This document shows positions 9,811-22,276 of a DNA stretch of 64,000 bases, piece after piece. The DNA is taken from the NCBI GenBank assembly GCA_954871525.1, contig OX940864.1, positions 10,038,001-10,102,000 of the forward strand, given 5' to 3'. Position numbers and translations under genes: made by a program. Each line of letters begins with the position of its first letter. Position 1 is the stretch's first letter. The stretch comes from Parietaria judaica. Its lineage: Eukaryota > Streptophyta > Magnoliopsida > Rosales > Urticaceae. A model generated the notes under the pieces. That model saw only the letters and a list, made by a program, of their open reading frames with translations, did not search any database and was not told where the DNA came from.

Positions 9811-12800
9811 ATGGCGCCAAAATCTCCCGCTTCGATTCCAATCGGTAATGGCTTCCCTGCGACTCATCTCCATTAAAACGTTCTTCAAGCAAATGGATCC
9901 TCTTATCTTCTCAGCTTTCGATTGTTTTTGTGGCCATTTCCCCCTTCTGCAGGAAACTGCGAGGTCTCTGTTGAGGGAAAGAGCCGCGAGGGTTTTCAGT
10001 CTACTGATTTTGGTACTTCTTCTGTTTGGTTATTCGAGTTTCTTTTCTTAAAATTTGAAGTCTTCTGAACTGTGATCTCTGCATTTGATATGGGATTTCC
10101 AAGAGGAAGTAAAGCTAATATTATGAAGTTAATAAAAACAAAATGACTCGAACTAACAGCTAACCAAGTCGAACAAATCAACAGAGCATTGGGCTCGTTC
10201 GATCCAAGGTTCGGGCGCTAAGAGGGTCTGGGAGGCTTCATTATCCTCGTTGAAGTCGAAGAGAGTCAAAGGAAGCGTGGTTGACTGCCAGCAAGGCTCT
10301 AACAGGGACACGTGTAACTCGGATGCTCTGGAAAACAAGTCTTCGATCAGAAAAGTCGTAGCCACAACAGGAAAATGCTTTAAAGTTACGCTGACGGATT
10401 TTGGTGATGATACCAAGAAAGCTAACCTCTCAAAGGTACACTCAGCTTGTTGTTGACATGTTTTGTGTAAGACCCATATTATTATGTCATTAATTGTATG
10501 TTTTTTCATTGCGCGATATCTATATCTGTAGGCGTGAGAAGTTCGTTTTTCGCTTTTAAAATTATTATTTTTGTATAGGTTATAGCAGACCTCGGTGGTA
10601 TTGTATCATCCGATGGAAGTTCAAGCACGCATGTCATCGCAGACAAAGTGTTAGAAACTGTAGATTTCTGCACTGCACTTTGCTCAGGGTTAGTGCTCTC
10701 ATACTTCAATTCTTTGCCACATCTACTTTAGATTTTTTAATGATATAAAGATATAAATTATGGGGGTTAAATTATTTGGGAGGTATCAGTTTCTAAGCCA
10801 AGGTTTAAAAAAATGTTACGGATGAGAAACCGATGGTTTGAAATTATATGGGTTTACCGAAAAGATATTTACTGAGTAGATGTTACAAGTTAACCGGTGA
10901 GCGACGAGTTTACTAATGTGTTTTCTTTATAATAAAAGCTCTCACTTGATTGAAGCTTTTTTTATTTGTCTTGTCGTGTAATAACGATATTTATTGTTTA
11001 AATTCAGCCGCAACAATTATTCTGAATTTTTTTACTGGTGCTCGTCGATTTCAGTTAACCAATGAATATTCATTGGAAAACCGCAAAAAAATTGAAGCCT
11101 GGTCTTAACTTTTCCGCTCATTGGAAAACCCCAAAAAATTGAGAACAGATTATACTCTCAACATTGTCTGTACTCTTGTGCAGAGCTTGGATAGTCTCGG
11201 AAAGTTGGTTACAAGAAAGCTCTCGACAAGGCAAATTTTTGAGTGAGTTGTAACATGGAACGACTTTAGTAATTACCGTATAACCCTCGTTTAATTAATA
11301 ACTTGGGGACTAAGAATTTTATCATATTATCAGGGGTATTATCTTCTTGTTCTTACTCTAAGAGAAGTCTTTTATGATGTAGATGAAAAGCCATACATTT
11401 TGATCGACAAAGAGTACGAGCTGAAGTATAAACTCAAGTTAAAGACTGCGATCTCGAGAGCAAAAGCGTGTTCAGGAGCGTTTCTTAAAGGGTACGATGT
11501 ATATTTTGATCGTCCCGATACTCCTAAAGCACAGCGCTTGTCCATAATTGTCAGAATGGCCGGTGCCAAAGTATGTTCACAAACCCTTGCTCCTTGCTAC
11601 TTCTGTGATTGATTGTGTTATAATTTTTCTTTTATATTTTTTTTTTTAATTTATGTTGCTTCTCTTTAAATTATTTTTGTATTAATTATGTCATTACGTA
11701 TTGGGGTGCCTCCAAGATTTCATTCCGCTCTAACTCTCGAATTAGAGACCGGATATCCTAGAGTTTGCGTTTATTTTATTTTTTATACCTATTTGGGTAC
11801 TAGTATGATAGGGCTCGGTAACGAAATCAAACCAATGATAAACCATAAACGATATCGTGGAGGTACAAAATTCTAAACATTACCTAAAAGGCCGTCACAA
11901 TGGCCTTTAAATACAAGGGTATGCCTTCGTTTATTTCCGCAATTAGCTTTCCCTAATAATTAATACGGAAGTAACATAAAAAGAAAACGCTCTAAATAGA
12001 AATACCATTGATAGTTAAATATTCTAACATTAATTATCCTAGTTTTGGTCTGATTAAGATGAATTTTTAGTAAATACGGCTAAGCAGAATCTCCCATGAC
12101 TCTTAAGGTCAATCCATCACAATAGTTTATTTTTTGTTTTATTGAGTTTTTATGTATAGGGTTTTAGTAAAAGGGGGGCAGTTTTAGGGGTTTTGATTAT
12201 AATTACATAAACAGAATGTTAACAAATTAAGTTTGTGGCAAAAATACTTACATATTACATCCTAGTAAAATTGTTGTTTCTTTAAAAAAAAAATTGCGTT
12301 AAGTGATTAAACTTTTCCATTAAGTTTCACTGGGGACGTATGATTTGTCCATGTTTTCGTTCCTCTTGACCATGTTTCTACACATTTTCAACATATGATC
12401 ATTTTTTTTACTGTTTTAAAAAAATCTATGCATATAGCAAAAGGTAAAAGAAAGGTAATAATTTGTCGAAAATGTGTAAAAAACATGGTCAAAAGGAGCA
12501 AAAATATGGACAATTCATATGTCATCACGTAAAACTTCGGTATGGAGTTAACCGAAAAGAAAAAAAAATTAATTACTTCAATCAATGCAGTAGAGAGGTT
12601 TCTTGAATTTCTTGTCTCTGTTTCTTGTGTGAATGCAGATCGTTGATAGCTTTTCTGAAGAGTCTTGCGACTTGATTTACGTTGCTGATGAAAAAGACGT
12701 GGAACAAAAGCTCATGGAAGAAGAAGAAGCGATGAATGGGCTCTACATGTATAATTGCAACGGCGACGAGCTTTTGAAATGCGTGATGAGACAAAGGTTC

Positions 12801-12881
12801 GATTTGAAGCCCTATGAGAATGAATATAGGAGAGACAAGAGGCTCCAATGGGAGCTCCATCCCGAGCTCTACAACTGGTGA
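9811..12881 (+). CDS. Copy B: BRCT-only paralogue, intact frame
   Basis: Exons 9811-9844, 9953-10012, 10185-10435, 10579-10688, 11184-11242, 11383-11570 and 12639-12881 join in phase without a stop: 315 codons, 314 residues. The family N-terminus is followed directly by the basic linker (KSKRVKGS) and two BRCT modules; the GNAT exons are gone. BRCT1 shows VIADLGGIVSSD and the hallmark tryptophan in AWIVSESWLQESS. BRCT2 runs from EKPYILIDKEYEL through KGYDVYFDRP into the last exon, where the expected hallmark tryptophan is glutamate (NGDELLKCVMRQ). The C-terminus carries an extra charged tail ending ELHPELYNW, shared with A and D but not E. The third exon uses a new acceptor (atcaacag|AG), apparently created by the deletion that removed the GNAT region. 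BRCT pairs usually bind phosphoserine peptides in DNA-damage signalling. Its role here is unknown. Confidence 0.7.
12290..12555. repeat. Hairpin MITE in the last intron of copy B
   Basis: Left arm (…tttcactggggacgtatg…, …ttgaccatgtttctac…) pairs with the right arm (…aaaacatggtcaaaagg…, …tatgtcatcacg…). Homologous to the element at 6755-6985 in the same intron of copy A. Confidence 0.65.
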
Positions 12882-13291
12882 GCGTCGGAACTTCAGGTCA
12901 AGTGTTGGCCTCTAACTCTAAGAAGTGAAGGACATAGATAACTATTTACTGGTCCTAGGGCTGGAAATTTTGTATAGGTAGTTCCGGTTATATGGTCTCA
13001 GTCCGTTTTTGTTAAAACCAGGATCTAGTTCCCGGTTTGAGAACTTGGGTTCGAGACCGGGACATTGCTTAAAATCCTCGGATTTTGTCGCGGTTCTAGT
13101 TTTTAAGATATTATTTATGACAATATATGTTAATATTGGTACTAGTCTCTACAAACTCTTTTGTTGATTGGTTGTTTATCATGTCGTTTCTTGTGAACAT
13201 ATCGTTTATTCCTGGTTCTCGGTCCCTTCATCCCTACAAGTATTTACTTCTGTAGAGGCTTACAATCATATAATGTCTCACTCATTTTAAC

Positions 13292-14100
13292 CATGGTTTT
13301 AAATATCGCGGCATATCGTCGATATATCCACGACATGCCTCTAAAATGAGATATGCGGTACGATATTCCAAATAAATTGCTGTCGTTTTCGGATTTATCG
13401 CGATATGTCCTTCGATATCTTTTTCGGTTAAGCCTAAAAACGTGGATAAAGTGCTCGATTTTCCAAAAAAACCTAGTTTCAGAACCCTTTCCTAATTTGC
13501 TTGCTGATTTGGGGGAAATTAGTATTTTTAGGGTTTGTGAAATATTTTTAGGGGAAAATCGCAAGGTATGTTCGAGATTTACGTTTTATGTTTAGGGTTT
13601 GTTAAATTTTCAACTTGTATGTTAAACTTGATGATTATCATTTGTTACGGTTTCGGACTATTATGTTCATATTTCTAGTTCGTACTCTATGTTTGTATTT
13701 ATGTTTGTATTTCGTACTTTAAGACTTTATTATGATGCCTATTTTATTGTTCTATGTTATGTTGACACTTGACATTATGTTATATTATATGTTTGTGACT
13801 TTGTTTAATATTATGTGTTTTCATAATATTATGATTTATGAATGTGTTTTATTTATTAAATATGTAATTTAGAAACTATCTATCATATATATAAATATAT
13901 GATTGAAATACTTATAATATTTTCCGAAATATCCGTCGATATTTCGATGGGCAAGCGATATATCCGTGAAATAATGCGATATTATCGGCAAGCGATATAT
14001 CTTTTTCTTCGGATTTATCCATCGGCATGCCCGTCGGCAAGCGATATATCCGTAAAATGGAGAGTGCGAAACGATATCGATATCGATATTTAAAACCATG
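13292..14100. mobile_element. hAT-type non-autonomous element, 809 bp, TSD attttaac
   Basis: Perfect 17-base terminal inverted repeats: starts catggttttaaatatcg and ends cgatatttaaaaccatg. It is flanked by the 8-base direct repeat attttaac at 13284-13291 and 14101-14108, the duplication length of hAT elements. The interior has many copies of a gcgatatatccg-like motif near the ends and no transposase reading frame. The homologous flank of copy A (7827-7834) has one copy of the target and no insertion. Confidence 0.88.
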
Positions 14101-14669
14101 ATTTTAACTATATAGCATTAAAACGGCCTTATTGGCCTATATTTTATCTAATTTAATTATATTGTGACAAATTAATGAATCAGCATGCATGATAATATTC
14201 TTGCATTTAGCTCTCCTATTTAAAATATAGCAGCATAATAATAGAAATTTCGTGTTTTACGTTGTTTAAGAACTAAATTGGCTTCAAATAAAAGTGATTG
14301 GTGTCGGTACTCTCTCAAAGTTGACGGGGTATGATCGCCAATCTAAGAAATGCAAAAGAAAATTAAAAAAATAAAGTGGGTTTAATTGCTATTTGCAAGG
14401 TTAGTGGAGCTAGTTTGCAATCATACTCAAAGTTTGGAAAAGAATTAACGACAATTACCATAAATTTTATGATCAATGTTTTAAAGCTTTAAATTAGACA
14501 TTTTAATTTTTAATAAAGATTTTTTAGAGTCTAAATATTTGTATCGGAGAGAGCTTAACATTTTTGAAATAAAAAAAGAAGGGTTAATGAATTAAATGCT
14601 CATTTTGTGTCAAACCTTTTTAAAAATTACTTATTTGTGAGAATAAAAAATTACACACAATGGGTAAAC

Positions 14670-14803
14670 GACACAGAGAATTACAACGCACCAGAACGTC
14701 CATCAAGAGGAGCTGAAAGACCAACTCGCGGAAAGGATTCGGGAGGAGGTCGAAGAGATCTGGCTGGAGAAAGGCCTGCAGATTGAATTCCTTTACTAAC
14801 TAA
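14670..14803 (+). pseudogene. Unidentified captured coding fragment
   Basis: An open stretch reads HQNVHQEELKDQLAERIREE and continues EVEEIWLEKGLQIEFLY before TAA at 14801-14803. Its composition (charged, helix-forming, GC-richer than its surroundings) looks like the end of a real protein, but I do not recognise it. It lies in the foreign insert of remnant C with no promoter or start, so it is probably a captured piece of a gene from elsewhere. Confidence 0.35.
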
Positions 14804-14850
14804 CTCGGTGAGAGATTTCTTGCGATTTAACCGTGGATCTTGATTTGATT

Positions 14851-14945
14851 CTCTAGATTTTGAGGTATCTGATTCTCTGGATTTTGAGGTATATGATGGA
14901 TCTGGATTTTGAGGTATATGATTCTGCGGATTTTGAGTTTTATCA
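14851..14945. repeat. Short tandem repeat, about 24 bp unit, four copies
   Basis: Units of the form gattctctggattttgaggt followed by atat or atct repeat four times with small changes. Weaker relatives continue to about 15030. Confidence 0.7.
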
Positions 14946-15667
14946 TTATGTGGATTTTAGTTTGTAGATTTAATTGGTTAATTGCTATATTTCGATTTGA
15001 TTCTGTAGATTTTAGGTTGTAGATTTAATTGGATAATTCCTGTCATTTCTTGTGAATTTTGTTGTTGTGTCATGGTTCCTTCACCCCTCCCTACTTCTGT
15101 CTTAAAGTCCGTAGAGGCACAAATTATCTAGAGGGTTTACTTTTCAATCTCATTTTAATTATATAACATTAAAACTGCATAATAATATACATAACAGCAT
15201 AATAATATGCATGCATTTACCTCTGTCATTTAAAAAATAGCAACATAATAATAGAAAATTCGTGTTTTACGTTGATTAACAACTAAAATGAGATTCTGTA
15301 TCAGTTCAAATAAAAGTGATTGGCGTCAGTACTCTCTCAAAGTTGACGGGGTATGATCGCCAATTTAAAAAATGCAAAAATTTAAAAAAATAAAAATAAA
15401 GAGGGTTTGACTGCTATTTGCAAAGTTAGGGGAGCTAGTTATAATTATGCTCAAATATAGGGGAGCTAATTGCAATCATACTCAAAGTTTGGAGAAGTAT
15501 TACTATCAATTACCATAAATTTTATGATCAATGTTTTAAACTTTAAAGCTTTAAATTAGACTTTTTGATTTTTATTAAAGATTTTCTAAACTCTAGATAG
15601 TTGTATTCTCCACATTTTGCACAGTTCTCTATTCTTTTTTTATTTATTTATTTATAAACTTTTGTAA

Positions 15668-17835
15668 TCTATATATATATAAAAGCAAAATTTACCCACA
15701 ATAAATTCATTGTCTAAAAATTTTGGAAATGGAAAATACTACTATTTTAAAATTTCACTATTTTATATCTTTTTTTTTTACTCTCTCTTCATTGATTATT
15801 ACACTTTGTCCATCAGTTTTAAATTATTTCATTATTATTACAATGGGTCCAAATTGTTATATTAAATTTGCACATTAAACGTTAAACATGACAAATGATT
15901 TCTAGATACTATTTTGGCAGATTTTATCGTTTCAATTTTTTATTTTTTTTATTGATTCGATTGGTTAATGACTCTTAAATTTCCATTTTATTAAATATTG
16001 TATTTTTTTTTTTAAATAAAAATCAGACCATGGTTATTGCTACATTTGTAAGTTAATTATTGATTGTTTCTTAATCATCACTAAATAACGTACCAGATCA
16101 AAATGAAGAGGCATGAAAGACCTTTCAAATCGTAATACTTATTCCATAATGTTGTGGGTGAATTTACGTCTGTTAATCTTCCTTCAGTGTATGTATATAT
16201 ATCACCATGTGTTCTATATTTCTTACAGAGGAAACCCCTATTGGTTTGGTTTTTTTCTTCATCCAATTCGAAGTCAAGCACGCGAACTCACCAATCCTCT
16301 TCTTCTCCGACTTAATCCGGCCTGTCTCGATTCTCAACGCCGTTCACAAGCTCCTATTAATGGAGAAAGCTCAGAAAGGCATTAATCAGCTCCAGCCACT
16401 GTTGTCGTAAGTGAAGTTTGTGTTGATATATATTTGCTTTTAGCTCATGAGAAATTATTATTTGCTTTTGTCAACACTACCATGGGTTTATATACATAAT
16501 GACATTCTCTTTTTTAAGCTTTGTTGAAATTATAGTTATTGTTGTAGGTCACAAGCGCAGTATTGCTGTAAGTTCGTAACAACCGTGACAAAACCGAACA
16601 ACTACGGTCGGTAGTAGCAAGCATTTATCCAATGTGATGAATATATTATAGCGGTACATTTAACATTTTTGTAAATAAAATCTCACGGGTGTGATGAATA
16701 TATTATAGCGGTACATTTAACATGTAGCTCTTATATATGTTTAAACTAATTTTATGTTTTAAATTCATATCGTATTATGTGATTTCCATCATGCCGTGAA
16801 TTCCTCGGGGTCTCAAGTTAATTATATGATATCCAAAATAGATCATTTAAAAATAAGAAACTCAAAGATATTCGCAGGCGGCAATTGATACGACAAGTGA
16901 CTTGGAAGTTGATAGAGATTAATAGTAATGATAATAATGTTGTGTTTATTGTTATTATCTTATACGTAGAGATTTAAATTTCATAGTAAGATTTATATAT
17001 ATATATATATATATAGGGTATTAAATGGTTAGATGCCTATAGTGTCTAAAGTTTTTAGTTTAATAAATAATTTAGTAAACTTGCTTGATTCTTTAATGAT
17101 ATTTTTATTTGTTTATTTTCCATACGATTTTCTTATCCTGAAATAGTGTATTATCTTTTGTTATCGACTTAATAAGATTTTAATAACCGTAGATATGGTT
17201 CTTACTTCTTGACTGTTTATTATGAATTGTTTTTCTGCATTGACTCACAAAATGAATGACGGCCTCTCAAAAGCATAAGATACAAGTTACGGAAGCCTTG
17301 AGATAAGAGCTTTTAAGCTATTGGACATGTTATTCATGAATGATATGGTTTTTTTTCTTTTTTTTCTTCTTCGTTTGATGCTATATACGATTATTTGGGT
17401 GTTGTTAATTTCTTTGTATAAAAATATGAAGTAGAACGAAATAATAATAAAAAAGAAACAAAGTAATCTTCATATATTTTGGTAGTGAAATGTTTGTGAT
17501 TTTGTTAAATTACCTCTTGATCTTCTTTCTTCTACTAAGAAAATAAAATAGGGGAGAAGCCAAAAACATATTTTAGGGAAAGAAAATATTGTAGTGTTTT
17601 TTTTGCAAGATATTTTGATAATGATATAGGAAAAAAATTCAAAATATATTGTTAGAGATATATTATATAAGTATACATGTGTGTTTTGTTATTATTATTA
17701 TTTTTTGGCGATAAAAAATTGAGATCAAGTAAAAAAATAATTAATACACAGTACAACTTACATGATAACTTGATAAATATTTTAATCCTCAATTATTAAT
17801 ATATTTTATCGTTTTCGCGCGGTGCGGTCCACTAG
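15668..17835 (+). mobile_element. Helitron, 2168 bp, inserted between A and T
   Basis: Begins TCTATATATATATAAAAGC directly after an A and ends CGCGCGGTGCGGTCCACTAG directly before a T. These are the Helitron rules: a TC start, a GC-rich near-palindrome before a CTAG-type end, insertion into AT and no target duplication. The homologous flank upstream of copy B reads tgtaatattaac at 9271-9282 without the insert, so the termini are fixed to the base. No Rep/helicase frame is seen, so it is non-autonomous. It carries a protein-like fragment at 16227-16410. Confidence 0.87.
16227..16410 (+). pseudogene. Exon-like fragment carried by the Helitron
   Basis: After a ttcttacag acceptor an open stretch reads EETPIGLVFFFIQFEVKHAN, then SPILFFSDLIRPVSILNAVH and KLLLMEKAQKGINQLQPLLS, ending in TAA. 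Codon use is that of a normal gene, unlike the AT-rich element around it, and the acceptor suggests capture of a genomic exon. I do not recognise the source protein. Confidence 0.45.
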
Positions 17836-18408
17836 TATTAATTATGGACGATAACAAATAAATTATCTAAGCTATAATCAACTACGTCAACGGATATGTA
17901 AGTCACTTTTATAATGGCAAAATAATTGAATTTAGCAAAACCATAATTCACTAGAATTTCTTTAAAGAAAATATGTATAAAAGGAGAAACCCAGTAATTA
18001 TAAATTTATAATATATAATAATAGTAATTTAAATTAAAGTTAAATTATGTAGAGATGAATTGGTGACAAATATTCTTCTATTAACGTCTTTTAACATAAA
18101 TTAAACTGTTTCTTAATTTTTGGACCGAATTTACCGTTTTATTGTATTTGAATATTTGTTCAACTATAAAGAAATCCGAATACGTAACACACACGACTAC
18201 GTCTTGGTGTTCTAAACTACAGCATTATGAATCTGTTTTCGTATTTTTTTTTTTTGACGAAATCTGTTTTCGTATTTGCTCCGTGAATTTTTTCGACGAA
18301 AATATCTTTTGTCGAAAACTATAATTACAATTTCTTAAGCTAAAATTATTTGGATAGAAATATAAAAAAGTTGACGACAAATTTACGATGATGCCCCCAA
18401 TTACTCCC

Positions 18409-18417
18409 TATATAAAA
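18409..18417 (+). promoter_or_regulatory. TATA box of copy D
   Basis: Reads tatataaaa, 48 bases before the ATG, in the promoter block shared by the copies. Confidence 0.6.
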
Positions 18418-18987
18418 CCCTTCACTGTCCTCTTCTCCCGCTCAGAAAGGCGAAACTCAGAGTAATGGCGCCAAAATCGACAGCTTCGATTCCAGTCGGT
18501 AATGGCTTCCCTGCGAATCTTCTCTCCGTTCAAACAATCTTCGAGCAAATCGATCCTCTTCTCCTCTCAGCTTTCGATCTCTTATATTTACTTGTGGCCA
18601 TTTCCCCCTTTTCAGGCAACTGCGAGGTCTCGGTGGAGGCGACGAAATTCGCATGTGAATCCGATGGGAACAGCCTCCAGATCTCCGTATCTGGGAATGC
18701 GAAGATTCTAGTTTCAGGTACGTGAGAATGGCTCGAAGCTTGTTAATGGTAGAAATTCGTCTCCTCTTGCTGATATTTTTGTGGAATTTTGTTCCAGTGA
18801 GGAAGGACAGTGAGGGAAAGAGCCGCGAGGGTTTTCAGTCTGCTGATTTAGGTACTTCTGTTTGGTTATTTTTAGTTTCTTTTGTTGAAATTTGAAGTCT
18901 TCCGAGCTGTTATTTTTGCATTTGAAATGGGATTCCCAACAGGAAGTGAAGCTAATATTGGTCAAGGGATAATTGCCAAAGTTTTTA

Positions 18988-19243
18988 TTGAAATATCGAT
19001 CCGTAATATCCCACGGCATTAACACATGAATATTCTATTATCATTATTGTGATTGATTGTGTGTAGCAAATAAAATATATGAGCATTTACAGAGGAAATA
19101 ATATATATATATATATGACTATAAATGTCAATAAATGATGAATATCTGCTACAGCTATAACACTGTCAATCACAATAATGCTAATAGAATATTCATGTGT
19201 TAATGCCACAAATAGTGGGATATTACAGATTGATATTTTCAAT
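18988..19243. mobile_element. Hairpin MITE, 256 bp, TSD agttttta, in intron 3 of copy D
   Basis: Two long arms pair: gtaatatcccacggcattaa near the start against its counterpart around 19185-19230, with cacatgaatattctatta in both. Flanked by an identical 8-base repeat agttttta at 18980-18987 and 19244-19251. Copy A carries the uninterrupted site (ataagttttcgattgcaccg at 3651-3670) in the same intron. Confidence 0.85.
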
Positions 19244-22200
19244 AGTTTTTAATTGCGCCGTTGATTAAATATATAAGATCATTAAATTTGCATTTTTCGA
19301 TTGATTTCTTATGTCTGTTAATGTTTAATATAAGTGTTGATTTTGAGTTGTAAGCGTGTATAAAACTCAACATTGTTAGGGACACGTGAGACCAAGTCAA
19401 TCAAAAACAAAAAAAATTCAAACCTTTAGGCATTTAATCAGCGTGGTTGAATACTTAAGAATCTATCGGGTTATTCAAAAAAGTTTGAGTGTTTTCGCTG
19501 CAATTATCTCTATTACAAACTATGCATATATATATCCCGCTTTTATAAGCATAATTATTGGCGATGTGATGTGTGGAAATAAAATAAATTGACTAATTTT
19601 GCGTAGATACTGATGGCGAGAAGGAGATTGATGCTTGGCATGGTGGGAAACTCTCCTTTGTGGTGATTAATCCTAAAGATCGTCTTCTCTGTAGCGAATC
19701 ACGTCTACTGGTAATATTTGTAAAACAAAAAAGAGAGTATATTACAAAGAGAAGTATAGTGGGAACTTTAAGAAAATTTGAATTTTAAAAAAGGAAATGG
19801 TACGAAATACTCATTTTGTTTTAATTTTTTTAAAAAATTACCCATTGTGTGTGTGTAAAAAATAGGTAGTTTTTTTAAAAGGTTTGCACAAAAAATAGGT
19901 AGTTGATGACAGTATTCTAAATAATCTAGAACTGTTGAGAATATATTGAATGGTTAATAGTAGTGTAAGTATTCAATATTTTGATTTTTGTAGTCACATA
20001 AATTTATTTATTTTTTCACGGTTAAAGGTCATACTGTCCACTATTTTATTTTTCTTTAAAATTCTCTAGCACCAAAATTTCTGTCAGTACCATAAAAGAA
20101 CAAAGAAATTAGTTATTTAAACATGACGTGTCCAAGACTTAACTAATCTAAGGTTTTGTTTAATTGATTGAAAAAGTGGACAGAATTGTGGAGAGAAGCA
20201 AAATAATGGACATTGCAAACTTTGACCATGAAAAAATAAAAAATTATGCTACTATAAGAATCATAAATTTAGAGTACTTATGTTGCTAAAATACGTAAAA
20301 CTAGAGGGAATATTTTAGAACATCAAGAACTAATGAGGATATTTCTAAACTACGAAAGAAAGAATAATAATAAATCAAATGCTATCAAATGCCGATAAAA
20401 TATAAATCCAGGATTTTCATCAATCAATATTGTTGCCAATATATGCTCGCCAAGGCACTCATTTTCTGTATTATAGGTTTTGCAGGCAGTGTATGAGATG
20501 TACAACAAGGAAATACCCTCAGTGCAGTTTCCTATATACGCCTATACATTCTTGCTCGAGTTAGTATAAATTTGTCTTCAAATGTGTGATGTGAATATGC
20601 TTGTGGAAGGTTGTCCTAATCAGCTACGGCCATCTCCACAGGAACTATTGCTCATTGCTTTTGAATATGACCGAGGGAGATTCGGAAAAGGTAATCAATC
20701 AATTAGTATGCAATTTCAAATCATTATACAGATTATACTCTGAAAAGGTAAACATATTGAATTATTTGTAATAATTTGATAGACCCCTCATGGTCTTATA
20801 GTGCAAGAGAGGCAAAGCCGATTTTTTGGGCTGATTTCGGAAGTAAGAATCAATGTGTTTTCCGTTTTAGTATAGTGGCTGCCTTATAAGAGGCGCCAAG
20901 GGCTAGAGTTTGATTTTTTTTTTTTTTTTGTACTTTGATTAATCATGTATATTTGGAGAGAAGCCTTCATTGCTCTCGAGGGATTAACAGAGGTGGTGTT
21001 TTATCGTCTCGTATCAATAAAGAATTCACGTCATCACTCACATTGGTGACATGATCTACATGTTTTTGTTCCATTTTGTTGTGCGAGATCTGTCATAAAT
21101 CGTTGTCATTGTTTGCTTCTACAGATTATAGCTGCAATTTCTTATCAAATAATTCCTGCCGACACGCAATATGCTGAGGTTTATCTTACAGCTGTTAATT
21201 CAGCTTACCACCAAAAGGTCTTTTTTTAATTCCCTTCTCTCGACACTTTCTTTTTGCCACTTGTTTGTTTTCTTTCTTTGTTATGCTGTGATGATGTTTT
21301 TTTTTTTTTTTATACAAACAAGTTTATTGGAGCTAGAGAGTAAAGTTTAACTGCCAAGTTTAAGATCTTTGTGAAAATGATACAAGCTTATTGATTGTTT
21401 ATAGGATTAAAGGCGGCATAAGTACCTAATATTTCCATTTTGAAGTGGCCTAAATCCAAAAAACAATTCCACGACCAAAGTCTCCAATGTTTGTTGTTTT
21501 TCTTCTCACGCAGATCCTGTCCACCATCCAAAATGATCTTAAATCAATTGAAAAACTGGATGAAATTTTAGAAAGCACAACATCGGGTACTTCAGCCATG
21601 AAAAATTGGGTTTATGTCACCACAAAAATAAAACAATAGATAGTTATGGCCTTCTTTTGCATCATAAGTTTTTATTGAGTTGTCAAAGTTTCACTTTTTT
21701 TTTTCTAGCATTTTGTATCTCATTTGGCTTCAAAATTATCTCATGTATACACATTATTAATTTGCAGGGAGTTGGTCGCACTTTGTTTGAGGAATTAAGA
21801 AAGAGGCTTCAGAGCGTAGGTGTCACCTCAATAATTTGTAGGGGGAACGAGCAATCGGAAGGATTTTGGCATAAACAGGTAAATACTCAAATGCTCTCTA
21901 CATAGCTTCCATAACCACAAGTTCTGAAACTATGTTTTACTTATTCAAAGACACTCACCATTACTCCGAAGAGCTTGTTTTCATACATGAGGACTGAACT
22001 AAGACCTTCATAGGACTGAAATATTTAAAATAAAAAATAAAAAGATTAAAACTAAAGTAAAATTATTTGGAGGTGAGTCATGTCCCTACATCAACGCTTT
22101 CCAACAGAAATTGGAGGTCCCTTAACTTTTTTTTTATAAAAATTGAATGGATCAGTTGTTTTACTGAATTGGGTACTTTTCCCATTACAAAAATATTATG

Positions 22201-22276
22201 GGTATCCGTCAGCACAATTAACTACAATTGGGTACTTTTGTCGCTATTATCCCTATTTTATAAAACTTTTCTATTT

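Larger units (their letters stand above)
14109..15667. repeat. Remnant C: gene-less tandem unit
   Basis: Two successive copies of the intergenic unit flank (14190-14570 and 15045-15667) share phrases such as gttgacggggtatgatcgcc and gtgttttacgttg. No BRCT or GNAT exon lies between them, only foreign sequence at about 14575-15045. A further duplication has therefore lost its gene. Confidence 0.65.

Noticed and set aside
20790..20940. Possible SINE: tatagtggctgccttataag-like box followed by a long T run
   Set aside because: Box A and box B are too degenerate and no target duplication is visible; left as intron sequence of copy D.
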